Assembly: GCF_004297265.1 (NCBI RefSeq)
Contig: NZ_SCUT01000063.1
Coordinates: forward strand, 81,637-145,636
DNA: 64,000 bases
Reading direction: 5' to 3'
From: Reyranella sp.
GTDB lineage: Bacteria > Pseudomonadota > Alphaproteobacteria > Reyranellales > Reyranellaceae
The position numbers and the translations under genes were made by a program. This document shows, piece after piece, positions 33,888 through 41,500 of the stretch (the stretch's first letter is position 1; every line of letters begins with the position of its first letter). The notes beneath the pieces were generated by a model. That model saw only the letters and a list, made by a program, of their open reading frames with translations. It did not search any database and was not told where the DNA came from.

Positions 33888-35129
33888 ATGCGCGTGGAAA
33901 TCCTCTGTACCGGCGACGAGATCCTCACCGGCAAGACCGTCAACACCAACTACAGCCACATCGCCCGCCGCCTCGTCGAGGTCGGGCTGGGTGTCCACTG
34001 GGGCACCACCGTCGGCGACGACCGCGAGAGCCTGCTGAAGGCTTTCCACCAGGCCGGCGAGCGGGCCGATGCGGTGATCGTGAACGGCGGGCTGGGGCCC
34101 ACGGTCGACGATCTCTCGCAAGAGATCGCCGCCCAGGCCTGCGGCGTGGATCTGGTGCTGAGCGATTACTGGATGACGCGCATGGAGGAATCCTATGCGC
34201 GGCGCGGCCGGGTCATGCCGCCCAACAACAAAAAGCAGGCGATGCTGCCGGCCAATGCCGAGTTCATCGACAATCCGATCGGCACGGCCTGCGGTTTCGC
34301 GGTCACCATCGGCAAGGCGCGCTTCTTCTTCACGCCCGGCGTGCCGCGCGAGATGCGCCGCATGCTCGACGAGCAGGTGCTGCCGCGCATCCTGGCGATG
34401 AGCGGCCTCCAGGGCGTCACGAAGCTCAAGCGTTTCCACACGTTCGGCATCGGCGAATCGCGCGCAGACCAGATGCTGGGCGATATCGGGGCCTTCAAGG
34501 AAGAAGGCGGCATCAAGCTCGGTTTCCAGGCGCATTACCCGCAGCTCGAGACCAAGCTCGCGCTCCGCGCCGACAACGAGGAGGCGCTGGCCGCCCTGCT
34601 CGCCCCGGCCGAGGCCGAGGTGCGCAAACGGCTGGGCAATTTCATCGTCGCCGAGGACGAACAGACGATCGAAGGCGTGATCCTGGGCAAGCTGCTGGAG
34701 AGCGGCTTCACGCTTGCCATCGCCGAGACGGTGACCGGCGGCCACCTTGCCGCACGACTTGCGCCGCTGGCCGGCGCCGAACGCGCCTTCCGTCGTGGCA
34801 CCATCGCGCGCGATCTGTCGGAACTCGGTGCCACCGCGGTCGCTCCCGATGAGGCGGCAAGCGTCGCCAAGGCTTTGCGCACGTCGAGCGGCGCCAGCCA
34901 CGCGCTGGTCGTGTTGCTCGAACTCGACGAGGGCGCCGACAGGCCCGACATGGGCGGTACGATCTGCATCGGCCTCGCCGACGCGGGCGGCACGGTAACG
35001 CGCCAGGCCCGCCTGGTCGGCGGTCGCGACTGGGTGCGCATCGGCGCAACGGAACTCGGCCTCGACTGCCTGCGCCGTCACCTGCTGGGTCTGCCGGTGG
35101 ACGAACGCATCGATTTCGAACGGCGCTGA
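33888..35129 (+). CDS. cinA: CinA-family competence/damage-inducible protein
   Basis: A 413-residue full-length CinA. The N-terminal molybdopterin-binding domain (residues about 1-165) shows CTGDEILTGKTVNTN and VNGGLGPTVDD and would have ADP-ribose pyrophosphatase activity. The C-terminal PncC-like NMN deamidase domain (about 260-410) is altered: the normal AESCTGG is AETVTGG, with T281 where the catalytic serine stands, and the following sequence is divergent. The deamidase half may therefore be inactive. The gene starts 34 bp before an enoyl-CoA hydratase gene on the same strand. Confidence 0.87.
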   Translation: MRVEILCTGDEILTGKTVNTNYSHIARRLVEVGLGVHWGTTVGDDRESLLKAFHQAGERADAVIVNGGLGPTVDDLSQEIAAQACGVDLVLSDYWMTRMEESYARRGRVMPPNNKKQAMLPANAEFIDNPIGTACGFAVTIGKARFFFTPGVPREMRRMLDEQVLPRILAMSGLQGVTKLKRFHTFGIGESRADQMLGDIGAFKEEGGIKLGFQAHYPQLETKLALRADNEEALAALLAPAEAEVRKRLGNFIVAEDEQTIEGVILGKLLESGFTLAIAETVTGGHLAARLAPLAGAERAFRRGTIARDLSELGATAVAPDEAASVAKALRTSSGASHALVVLLELDEGADRPDMGGTICIGLADAGGTVTRQARLVGGRDWVRIGATELGLDCLRRHLLGLPVDERIDFERR

Positions 35130-35163
35130 ACGGGCCACCTCACTGAACGGATAGGAGCTACAC

Positions 35164-35970
35164 ATGGCTGTCGTCGAGACCGAGAAGCACGGGCAGATCT
35201 TCGTCGTACGGATGAACCGGCCGGACCGGCTGAACGCGCTCAATCACGAGATGCGGACCGAATTATCGGCGGCGTGGAATGAGTTCCGCACGTCCAGGGA
35301 ACTCGAAGTCGCGATCTTCACCGGCGCTGGCCGCGGCTTCTGCGCCGGCGAGGACATGAAGGAATCGCTGAAGGACGGCGTGGCCGGCGGCCGGCGGCCC
35401 GAGATCGAGGATCCGTTCATGTCGGGCAAACTCGAGAAGCCGGTGATCGCCGCGATCAACGGCTTCGCCATGGGCGGCGGTTTCATGCTGGTCGAGCGCA
35501 CCGACCTGCGGGTCGCCGTGCGCGAGGCGGTGTTCGAGGTCTCCGAGGCCAAGCGCTGGCTGCTTGGCGGCTACAATCACGGCCACATCGCCAACCTGCC
35601 CTATCCCGTGGCGATGGAGATGGCGCTGGGCTTCCGCTTCACCGCCCAGCGCTTCTACGAGATCGGCTTCGTCAACCGGCTGGTCGACGCCGCCGAGCTG
35701 ATGCCGACGGCCATGTCGATGGCCGAGCACCTGCTCACGCTGCCGCCGGCGTCGCGGGTGAACACGGTCCATATGATGCGGCAGATGCGTCCCGCCCCCA
35801 CCGCCGACCAGCAACGGCTCGCCGACGCGCTGCACGATCACGGCGCCAAGAGCGACCTAATGGAATCGCGCGCCGCCTTCGCCGAGAAGCGCAAACCCAA
35901 CTTCAAGGGCTGGAACGATCCGGAAGACCGGTATCGCCTGCCGACGCTGGAGAGCGTCAGGAAGAAGTAG
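35164..35970 (+). CDS. Enoyl-CoA hydratase/isomerase family protein
   Basis: A 268-residue crotonase-fold protein. The oxyanion-hole segments are GAGRGFCAGEDMKE near residue 58 and INGFAMGGGFML near residue 100. The helix with VSEAKRWLLGG near residue 128 holds a Glu in the usual acid/base region, but the second catalytic Glu is not clear, so it may be a hydratase, isomerase or other crotonase. The length is normal. A ribosome site (GGATAGGAGC) lies before the ATG. It follows cinA closely and ends 30 bp before a convergent J-domain gene, with a repeat remnant in the gap. Confidence 0.87.
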   Translation: MAVVETEKHGQIFVVRMNRPDRLNALNHEMRTELSAAWNEFRTSRELEVAIFTGAGRGFCAGEDMKESLKDGVAGGRRPEIEDPFMSGKLEKPVIAAINGFAMGGGFMLVERTDLRVAVREAVFEVSEAKRWLLGGYNHGHIANLPYPVAMEMALGFRFTAQRFYEIGFVNRLVDAAELMPTAMSMAEHLLTLPPASRVNTVHMMRQMRPAPTADQQRLADALHDHGAKSDLMESRAAFAEKRKPNFKGWNDPEDRYRLPTLESVRKK

Positions 35971-36001
35971 CGCGCTGCAGTCGAGACGACGGCGTTACAT
36001 C

Positions 36002-37030
36002 CTAATACGCCTGCCCCTCGCACCGCGCGGTGACGGTCTGGGTGATCGCGCCGCGGGTATCGGCGTAATAGACGTAAGTGCCGGTCTCCAGGCCGCGCTT
36101 GATGCCGATTATGATCGTGTCGCTCGGCACGATGTTGTTCAGCACGACGAGATAGCGGTCCGCGAGCTGGACCGAGGCGCGCACCGGCGGCGCGCCATTG
36201 TAGATCACGGTGGGCTCGCCGCTGCGATTGATGATGGCGAACTTGGCGCCGTCGTCGGCGATGCAGACCGACTGGCCGTCGGCGATCAAGGGCGGCACGG
36301 GCCTCGGCACTGCCGAGTGGCCCACCATGGTGCCGGGCAACGGCGCTGACGGCGGCAGGCCCGATGGGCCCAGCTGGCTTGGCTGGTTGACCGGGGGCAC
36401 CGGCTTGGGCTTCGGCCTGCCTTGCGGCTTGGCTTCGACCGAAGGCTTCGCCTCGACCGGCCGCGCGGTTTCGGCCGCCATGACCTGCAGACCCGGTCCC
36501 TTCACAGCGCGCGTGGCAAGATAGCCGCCAACCCCGATGAACGTCATCAGCACGACGGCGACGACCAGGATCGAACGACGCCGCGCCATCGCATCGGCGT
36601 GCGGCAGATAGGCCGGCGGCGGCGCGGGCCTGGGCGGAAGCAACGGTCCGGGCGGACGCCCTGCCACCGATTTGACGACAGGTTTCCTGGCGGCATTGAA
36701 CGCGGACCTGCCGAACAGTCTCTCCGCCATCGTCGCTTTCGCGGCCGCGTTCGCCGCCAAAGCGATCGCCGCGACCTGTTCGCGCCGGGTCCGCTCGGCA
36801 TCGAGCGCCGCCTGAACCCTCGCATCGTAGCATGCGCGAGCATCCGGATCGGAGAGCGTTTGGTAGGCGTCGGTGATCTGCCGGAAATTGAACGCCGCGA
36901 GCTCGGGGTTCCCGGCTGCCACGTCAGGATGATAGCGCTTGGCCAGCGCCACGTAGGCGGCACGGATCATCGCCGCATCCGCCGTCCGCGACACGCCCAG
37001 CACCAGGTAATGGTCGACGTCGATCCTCAT
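36002..37030 (-). CDS. Membrane-anchored J-domain protein
   Basis: A 342-residue protein. The N-terminal J domain (residues about 4-70: DHYLVLGVSR, the KRYHPD HPD tripeptide, DAYQTLSDPDARACYD) would stimulate an Hsp70. One transmembrane segment follows near residues 150-172 (SILVVAVVLMTFIGVGGYLA), then a Pro/Lys-rich linker and a C-terminal domain of unknown type (about 245-340) with one cysteine near each end. It lacks the Gly/Phe and zinc-finger parts of DnaJ, so it is a specialised partner that may work at the membrane. ATG 37030 was chosen; GTG 37039 is an alternative. Confidence 0.8.
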   Translation of the reverse strand: MRIDVDHYLVLGVSRTADAAMIRAAYVALAKRYHPDVAAGNPELAAFNFRQITDAYQTLSDPDARACYDARVQAALDAERTRREQVAAIALAANAAAKATMAERLFGRSAFNAARKPVVKSVAGRPPGPLLPPRPAPPPAYLPHADAMARRRSILVVAVVLMTFIGVGGYLATRAVKGPGLQVMAAETARPVEAKPSVEAKPQGRPKPKPVPPVNQPSQLGPSGLPPSAPLPGTMVGHSAVPRPVPPLIADGQSVCIADDGAKFAIINRSGEPTVIYNGAPPVRASVQLADRYLVVLNNIVPSDTIIIGIKRGLETGTYVYYADTRGAITQTVTARCEGQAY

Positions 37031-37147
37031 CGCCGCCACAGTCTAGCGGATTCCGCCGGCGGCGGCCTGGATTTCGCGCATCGATTGTTTTTGCGGGGGA
37101 CGGGCAAGGTCTCCCGGCCTATCCTCGCGGAAAAGGAGGAGACACCA

Positions 37148-37987
37148 ATGGCCTACCAGTCGATCGAAGTGCGCAAGCTGACGCCGTCCATCGGCGCGGA
37201 GATCTTCGGTGTCGATCTCGGCAAGCCACTCGGCAACCAGCAGTTCCAGGAAGTGCACGACGCCTTGATGGAGAACCTGGTGATCTTCTTCCGCGACCAG
37301 AAGATGTCGATCGACCAGCACAAGGAGTTCGGCCGGCGCTTCGGGCCGCTGCACGTCCATCCCAACGCACCCATCACCTTCCCCGAGCATCCCGAGATCC
37401 TGGTGATCAAGGCCGACGAGAACTCGAAGCACGTCGCCGGCGAGGAATGGCACTCCGACGTCTCGTGCGACCTCGAGCCGCCGATGGGCTCGATCCTCTA
37501 CCTCACCGAAGTCCCGCCCGAAGGCGGCGGCGACACGCTGTTCGCCAACATGTACCGCGCCTACGACACGCTCTCCGAGCCGATCAAGGAGATGCTGAAG
37601 GGGCTGACCGCGCTGCACGACAGTTCCAAGGCGCACTATTACCGGGTGAAGGCGACGGACCGCGACGACATCAAGTTCCCCAACGCCGAGCACCCGATCG
37701 TGCGAACGCACCCGGTGACCGGCCGGCAAGGGCTCTACGTCAACCGCGGCTTCACCCTGCGCATCCCGCAGCTCAAGCGCCACGAGAGCGACGCGCTGCT
37801 GGAGATGCTCTACCGCCACATCGAGACGCCGGAGTTCCAGTGCCGCTTCAAGTGGCAACCCAACTCCGTGGCATTCTGGGACAATCGCTGCGTCCAGCAC
37901 CACGCCATGTTCGACTACTTCCCGCACCGGCGGCATGGCCACCGCGTGACGGTGTGCGGCGACAGGCCGTTCCTGCGGACAAACTAG
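37148..37987 (+). CDS. TauD/TfdA-family Fe(II)/2-oxoglutarate dioxygenase
   Basis: A 279-residue cytosolic oxygenase. The iron facial triad is visible as H and D in EEWHSDVSC near residue 100 and the distal His in QHHAMFDYFPHRR near residue 255, whose arginines bind 2-oxoglutarate. GAEIFGVDL near the N-terminus and PNSVAFWDNR are also family features. Members hydroxylate taurine, aryloxyacids, alkyl sulfates or other small acids; the substrate is not given by neighbours. GGAGGAG lies before ATG 37148. It is followed by a repeat pair and the asd attenuator. Confidence 0.9.
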   Translation: MAYQSIEVRKLTPSIGAEIFGVDLGKPLGNQQFQEVHDALMENLVIFFRDQKMSIDQHKEFGRRFGPLHVHPNAPITFPEHPEILVIKADENSKHVAGEEWHSDVSCDLEPPMGSILYLTEVPPEGGGDTLFANMYRAYDTLSEPIKEMLKGLTALHDSSKAHYYRVKATDRDDIKFPNAEHPIVRTHPVTGRQGLYVNRGFTLRIPQLKRHESDALLEMLYRHIETPEFQCRFKWQPNSVAFWDNRCVQHHAMFDYFPHRRHGHRVTVCGDRPFLRTN

Positions 37988-38002
37988 GTTACGACCGGCA
38001 TT

Positions 38003-38082
38003 ATGGAGCGCGCCACTCCAGTGGCGCTCTTGCGTCGTCGGCAGGCAAGGGCATGAGCGCCACTGGAGTGGCGCGCTCCATC
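38003..38082. repeat. Inverted pair of REP-like palindromes
   Basis: Two 27-bp arms, 38003-38029 and 38056-38082, are perfect inverted copies (ATGGAGCGCGCCACTCCAGT... and its complement) around a 26-bp spacer. Each arm is itself nearly palindromic (AGCGCCACT/AGTGGCGCT). The right end lies 9 bp before the -35 element of the asd promoter. The single palindrome at 22319 is related. Confidence 0.82.
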
Positions 38083-38091
38083 GAGCGGCCT

Positions 38092-38120
38092 TTACACCCG
38101 GCCGGTCCCTGCCCTATATC
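38092..38120 (+). promoter_or_regulatory. Sigma-70-type promoter of the asd leader
   Basis: TTTACA (38092-38097), a 17-bp spacer and TATATC (38115-38120) are close to the vegetative consensus. The predicted transcription start, near 38126-38128, is only a few bases before the leader ATG at 38131, so the leader peptide would have almost no untranslated region. Confidence 0.6.
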
Positions 38121-38130
38121 CCTCGGCACC

Positions 38131-38208
38131 ATGATGCGTTTCGCGACCAAAACGACCACGACCACCAAAACGACCACCTTCGGTGGGCCGGCGAGGACGT
38201 GCGCGTAA
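38131..38208 (+). CDS. Threonine-rich leader peptide of the asd attenuator
   Basis: A 25-residue peptide, MMRFATKTTTTTKTTTF followed by GGPARTCA. Nine of the eleven residues at 6-16 are Thr and the other two are Lys; codons are ACC and ACG. Such a run makes a ribosome pause when charged tRNA(Thr) is scarce. No ribosome site precedes it, but a start close to the mRNA 5' end would allow leaderless translation, as is known for trpL of Sinorhizobium. Met2 (38134) is an alternative start. It is followed by mutually exclusive hairpins and then asd, whose product feeds Thr, Met and Lys synthesis. Confidence 0.85.
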   Translation: MMRFATKTTTTTKTTTFGGPARTCA

Positions 38209-38272
38209 AGTCGAACGTGACATAGGACAACCTCTCAAGGCCCCGCCGGTTTCGGACGGGGCCTTTGTCTTT
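38188..38272 (+). terminator. Transcription attenuator: antiterminator and intrinsic terminator before asd
   Basis: The terminator is AAGGCCCCG (38237-38245) paired with CGGGGCCTT (38257-38265), a 9-bp stem followed by TTTGTCTTT. The competing antiterminator pairs CCGGCGAGG (38188-38196, the last codons of the leader) with CCCCGCCGG (38241-38249), eight of nine pairs, consuming the left arm of the terminator. A ribosome paused on the Thr codons (38146-38178) would leave 38188-38196 free and allow read-through; one that reaches the stop at 38206 would cover it and let the terminator form. Confidence 0.8.
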
Positions 38273-38312
38273 CCAGGCGTCCGTCTCCCGGCTTCAAACG
38301 AAGGAGACAGAC

Positions 38313-39347
38313 ATGAGTTCGAGACCTCTCACAGTGGCGCCTCCCACGGTGGCAATCGTCGGCGCGACTGGCGCCGTCGGCGTCGAGTTCCTGCGCTGCC
38401 TGGCCCAGCGCCGCTTCCCGGTAAAGGAGCTGCGCCTGCTGGCTTCCGCCCGCTCGGCGGGCCGCGAGCTGTCGTTCGACGGAAAGGCCCTGGTGGTGCA
38501 GGAGCTGACCGAGAAGAGTTTCGAGGGCGTCGACATCGCCCTGTTCTCGGCCGGCGGCAGCGTCTCGAAGCGCTACGCTCCCGTCGCCGTCGCGGCCGGC
38601 GCCATCGTCGTCGACAATTCCTCGGCTTTCCGCATGGACCCCGAGGTGCCGCTGGTGATTCCCGAGATCAACGCCGGCGCCATCGCGGGTCACAAGGGCA
38701 TCGTTGCCAACCCCAATTGCGCCGCCATCATCGCCATCACGCCGCTGTGGCCGATCCACCAGCAGAACCGCATCAAGCGCATGACCATCGCGACCTACCA
38801 GGCGGCCTCGGGCGCGGGTGCCGCGGCAATGGACGAGCTGGCCGATTCGACCCGCGCCTATCTGGACGGCCGCAGCTTCCAGCCCAAGGTGTTGCCGCAC
38901 CCCTACGCCTTCAATCTGTTCAGCCACAACACCGCGATCGATCCCGCGACCGGCTACAACGACGAAGAAACCAAAGTGATGCGCGAGACCCGCAAGATCT
39001 ACGGCGACGAGGACCTGCGCCTCTCGGCGACCTGCGTACGCGTGCCCGTGCTACGCGCCCATGCTGCTGCCGTCACCTTCGAGTGCGAGAACCCGATCGA
39101 CGAGGCCCGCGTGCGCGCGCTGCTCGCCAACGCGCGCGGCGTGCGCGTGGTCGACGACCGTGAGCGCAACGTCTTCCCGATGCCGCGCGACGCCAGCCAA
39201 CAGGACGACATTCTGGTCGGCCGCATCCGCCAGGACCTGGGCGATCCGACCGGACACTCGATCTCGCTGTTCGTCGCAGGGGATCAGTTGCTGAAGGGCG
39301 CCGCCCTCAACGCCGTGCAGATCGCGGAACATCTGTTGGCGGCGTAA
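38313..39347 (+). CDS. asd: Aspartate-semialdehyde dehydrogenase
   Basis: A 344-residue NADP-dependent enzyme converting aspartyl-4-phosphate to aspartate semialdehyde, the branch point for lysine/diaminopimelate, threonine and methionine. The N-terminal GATGAVGVEFLR binds NADP, and the catalytic cysteine is in NPNCAAI near residue 135; YQAASGAG and the later RVPVLRAH are also conserved. ATG 38313 is preceded by AAGGAG. The gene lies 40 bp after an intrinsic terminator with a Thr-codon leader, so its expression is likely set by threonine (and perhaps lysine) charging. A second hairpin follows the stop. Confidence 0.95.
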   Translation: MSSRPLTVAPPTVAIVGATGAVGVEFLRCLAQRRFPVKELRLLASARSAGRELSFDGKALVVQELTEKSFEGVDIALFSAGGSVSKRYAPVAVAAGAIVVDNSSAFRMDPEVPLVIPEINAGAIAGHKGIVANPNCAAIIAITPLWPIHQQNRIKRMTIATYQAASGAGAAAMDELADSTRAYLDGRSFQPKVLPHPYAFNLFSHNTAIDPATGYNDEETKVMRETRKIYGDEDLRLSATCVRVPVLRAHAAAVTFECENPIDEARVRALLANARGVRVVDDRERNVFPMPRDASQQDDILVGRIRQDLGDPTGHSISLFVAGDQLLKGAALNAVQIAEHLLAA

Positions 39348-39355
39348 CTCAAACT

Positions 39356-39379
39356 CCTCTCTCCCTAGCGGGGGAGAGG
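39356..39379. terminator. Terminator-like hairpin between convergent asd and XRE genes
   Basis: CCTCTCTCCC-TAGC-GGGGGAGAGG, a 10-bp stem with one G-U pair and a 4-nt loop, eight bases after the asd stop and 11 before the end of the leftward regulator gene. It probably ends transcription from one or both sides, though there is no long U-run. Confidence 0.55.
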
Positions 39380-39390
39380 AACGCGAGCGG

Positions 39391-39846
39391 CTACTTCTTC
39401 TTGCTCGCGCGCTCTGCGTTGCTGGCCGCCCCCATGGTCTTGACCAGCTCGTAGATGCGCTTGCGCACGGAACCTTCGCGGATCTTGTAGTAGGCGCGTA
39501 CGAGCTGCAGCGTCTCGCGCTTGATCAGCGGGTCCTTTTCCGTGGTGAAGGGCGTACCGGCTTCACCGAAACCACCCCCCTTCTTCACCTTGGCCGCCAT
39601 CGGCCGGCCGGACAGCACGTTGCCCGGCATCTCGTCGAAGAAGTAGGAGACCGGGACGTCGAGCGCCTTGGCGAACTCGTACAGCCGGCTCGAGCCCACA
39701 CGGTTCGAGCCGCGCTCGTATTTCTGGACCTGCTGGAAGGTGAGGCCGACCGCATCGCCCAGCTTGGTCTGGCTCATGCCGAGCAGGGTGCGCCGCTGAC
39801 GCATGCGGACGCCGACATGTGCGTCTACGGGATGTGATTTGGCCAT
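39391..39846 (-). CDS. XRE-family helix-turn-helix regulator
   Basis: A 151-residue DNA-binding protein. The helix-turn-helix lies at about residues 13-67 (MRQRRTLLGMSQTKLGDAVGLTFQQVQKYERG), followed by an extension with PVSYFFDEM and a Lys-rich end (RASKKK). This is a regulator widespread in alphaproteobacteria, with homologues of about the same length, often linked to development or surface polysaccharide control. Targets here are unknown. It converges on asd and is divergent from the LysR gene with about 240 bp between them. Confidence 0.88.
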   Translation of the reverse strand: MAKSHPVDAHVGVRMRQRRTLLGMSQTKLGDAVGLTFQQVQKYERGSNRVGSSRLYEFAKALDVPVSYFFDEMPGNVLSGRPMAAKVKKGGGFGEAGTPFTTEKDPLIKRETLQLVRAYYKIREGSVRKRIYELVKTMGAASNAERASKKK

Positions 39847-40066
39847 CTATCTCTCTTCCATATTGTTCACGAGCCCGTGAGCCTGACCGGTATGCCCTCG
39901 GCGCACTCCCGACCAGATGATTTGTACGCTTGGTGACACTTTCCGGACCACGCCGAAGCGACTGCCCTTCTTACATGGGTCGGACCTGTCCCCCGGACTC
40001 GGGCACACTGCAACTCGACGTTGCCCTCTTTCGGACAATACGTCCAATATCGTTGGCGGTTCGCCC

Positions 40067-40085
40067 TGATACCATTATGGTATCA
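40067..40085. promoter_or_regulatory. Palindromic site at the LysR gene start
   Basis: TGATACCA-TTA-TGGTATCA, a perfect 8-bp inverted repeat with a 3-bp centre, ends five bases before the LysR ATG. Its T-N11-A-like symmetry suits a LysR autoregulatory box or another operator controlling the gene. The remainder of the 243-bp gap shows no other clear signal. Confidence 0.5.
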
Positions 40086-40089
40086 ATCC

Positions 40090-40998
40090 ATGGACCTGAG
40101 AACGCTTCGTTACTTCAGCGCCGTGGTGCGCGAGGGTCACTTCGGGCGCGCCGCCGTTTCCCTGGGCATCGCCCAACCTCCCCTCACCCGGCAGATCCAG
40201 AAGCTTGAACGCCAACTGGGCGTCGTTCTCCTTCACCGAGGCCAGAAGAAATTTGAAGTCACCGAGGCGGGGCTATTGCTCTACGAGCGCGCGCGGCGCC
40301 TTCTGGACAGCGCTGAACAGGCCGAAGCCGACGTACGGCGGCTCGGAACCGGAGAGACCGGCAGGCTCGTCATCGGCTTCGTGCGCTCGACCCCTTTCAC
40401 GATCCTCCCGGGCATTGTCGTCCGGTTTCGCGCCGCCTTTCCCGACGTCGAACTCGAGCTGCGCGAGATGCGCAATCCCGATCAGGTAAAATGCCTCGAG
40501 AACGGCATCATCGATGTCGGCCTGCTGCGTCCGCCGGTCAGCAGTCGGGCTTTGCAGATGGTGACGTTGATCCGTGAGCCGTTCCTCGCTCTCGTTCCGG
40601 CTGATCATCCCCTCGCGCCGCGCCGGACGACCACCATCCGGCAACTGGCCGCCGAGCCTTTCGTCATGTACTCCCGCGCCGGCTCGCCGCTGATTCACGC
40701 CCGCGTGATGGAGATGTGCCGGCGCGCCGGATTCGAGCCGCGCATCGCCCAGTATGCCGACCAGATTCACACCGTCGCGAGCTTCGTCGGGGCTGGCGTG
40801 GGCGTCGCCCTTTCGCCCTCGACGGTAACCAGCTTCAGGATGCCGGGGCTCCGCTGCCTTGCGGTCGCGGACAAACCTGCTCCGCTGCCGGTGGTGGCCG
40901 TATGGCGCACCGGAAATTCGTCCGTCCTGCTGCGCAACTTCACCCGCATCGCGCGGGAGGCCGCTTCAGCCTGGCAGCCACAGGAACTGCCAGGCTGA
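40090..40998 (+). CDS. LysR-family transcriptional regulator
   Basis: A 302-residue LTTR. The N-terminal winged helix is MDLRTLRYFSAVVREGHFGRA with IAQPPLTRQIQKLERQLG as the recognition region (residues about 1-60). The C-terminal effector domain follows from about 90 (GRLVIGFVRS) and has FVGAGVGVALSP near residue 235. This resembles the BenM/CatM-like group that senses aromatic or organic acids; the effector is unknown. ATG 40090 is the standard LTTR start. No adjacent catabolic operon is on the opposite strand, so the target is not obvious. Confidence 0.9.
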   Translation: MDLRTLRYFSAVVREGHFGRAAVSLGIAQPPLTRQIQKLERQLGVVLLHRGQKKFEVTEAGLLLYERARRLLDSAEQAEADVRRLGTGETGRLVIGFVRSTPFTILPGIVVRFRAAFPDVELELREMRNPDQVKCLENGIIDVGLLRPPVSSRALQMVTLIREPFLALVPADHPLAPRRTTTIRQLAAEPFVMYSRAGSPLIHARVMEMCRRAGFEPRIAQYADQIHTVASFVGAGVGVALSPSTVTSFRMPGLRCLAVADKPAPLPVVAVWRTGNSSVLLRNFTRIAREAASAWQPQELPG

Positions 40999-41010
40999 GG
41001 ATGCGCGTCG

Positions 41011-41307
41011 TCAGTCGGCCTTCTTGGACAGCATCTTGAAGTCGGGATCGAAGACGAGGTCGTGCTTCTGGTTGCCGCACATCGCATCCTCGACCTCGAA
41101 CTTGCCGGCGGGATGGGTGGCGTCCTTGTCGTCGTCGAATTCCATCTTGCCGCCCGTGCAGCCCGCGGTCTTGACGGCCGCCTCGAGCTTCGCCCGCTCC
41201 TGGTCGGTGACGGGCCGGTCCTTCGCAAGCGCCGGGAAGGCGAGCCCGGTCGCGACGAGAAGAACGGCGGTGGTGACGAAAACAGGGCGCACGAAAACAG
41301 GGCGCAT
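41011..41307 (-). CDS. Small periplasmic protein with two cysteines
   Basis: A 98-residue protein with an N-terminal signal peptide (about residues 1-28, FVTTAVLLVATGLAFPALA, then KDRPV). The mature part has QERAKLEAAVKTAGCTGGKMEFDDD and FEVEDAMCGNQKHDLVFDPDF, with two cysteines near positions 49 and 77 that could form a disulfide. It looks like a short PepSY-like or DUF-type periplasmic protein, but I cannot name the family. The first codons contain a tandem copy of GCGCCCTGTTTTCGT, repeating the residues RPVFV. It stands between the LysR gene and the divergent Ku gene. Confidence 0.65.
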   Translation of the reverse strand: MRPVFVRPVFVTTAVLLVATGLAFPALAKDRPVTDQERAKLEAAVKTAGCTGGKMEFDDDKDATHPAGKFEVEDAMCGNQKHDLVFDPDFKMLSKKAD

Positions 41308-41500
41308 ATGAACCTCCGTGTTGGAATTTCAGAGACAATGCAATGGTGAAGCAGAGGTTCCTCCAACTGCGCGCCGCAATCCCTTGTGAGACCAAAATCG
41401 GAACGCGCGCCACTGATTGAAATCGCCCGCGCCGCCCGGCAATGCCGCAACAAGAGACGCTCGAACCAGTTGAATCGCCCGTACGTGAGGGGATCTGAAA

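Noticed and set aside
37447..38208. Long frame containing the Thr leader at its end
   Set aside because: The first part is a shadow of the TauD gene. Only the last 25 codons, starting after the promoter, make sense as the leader peptide.
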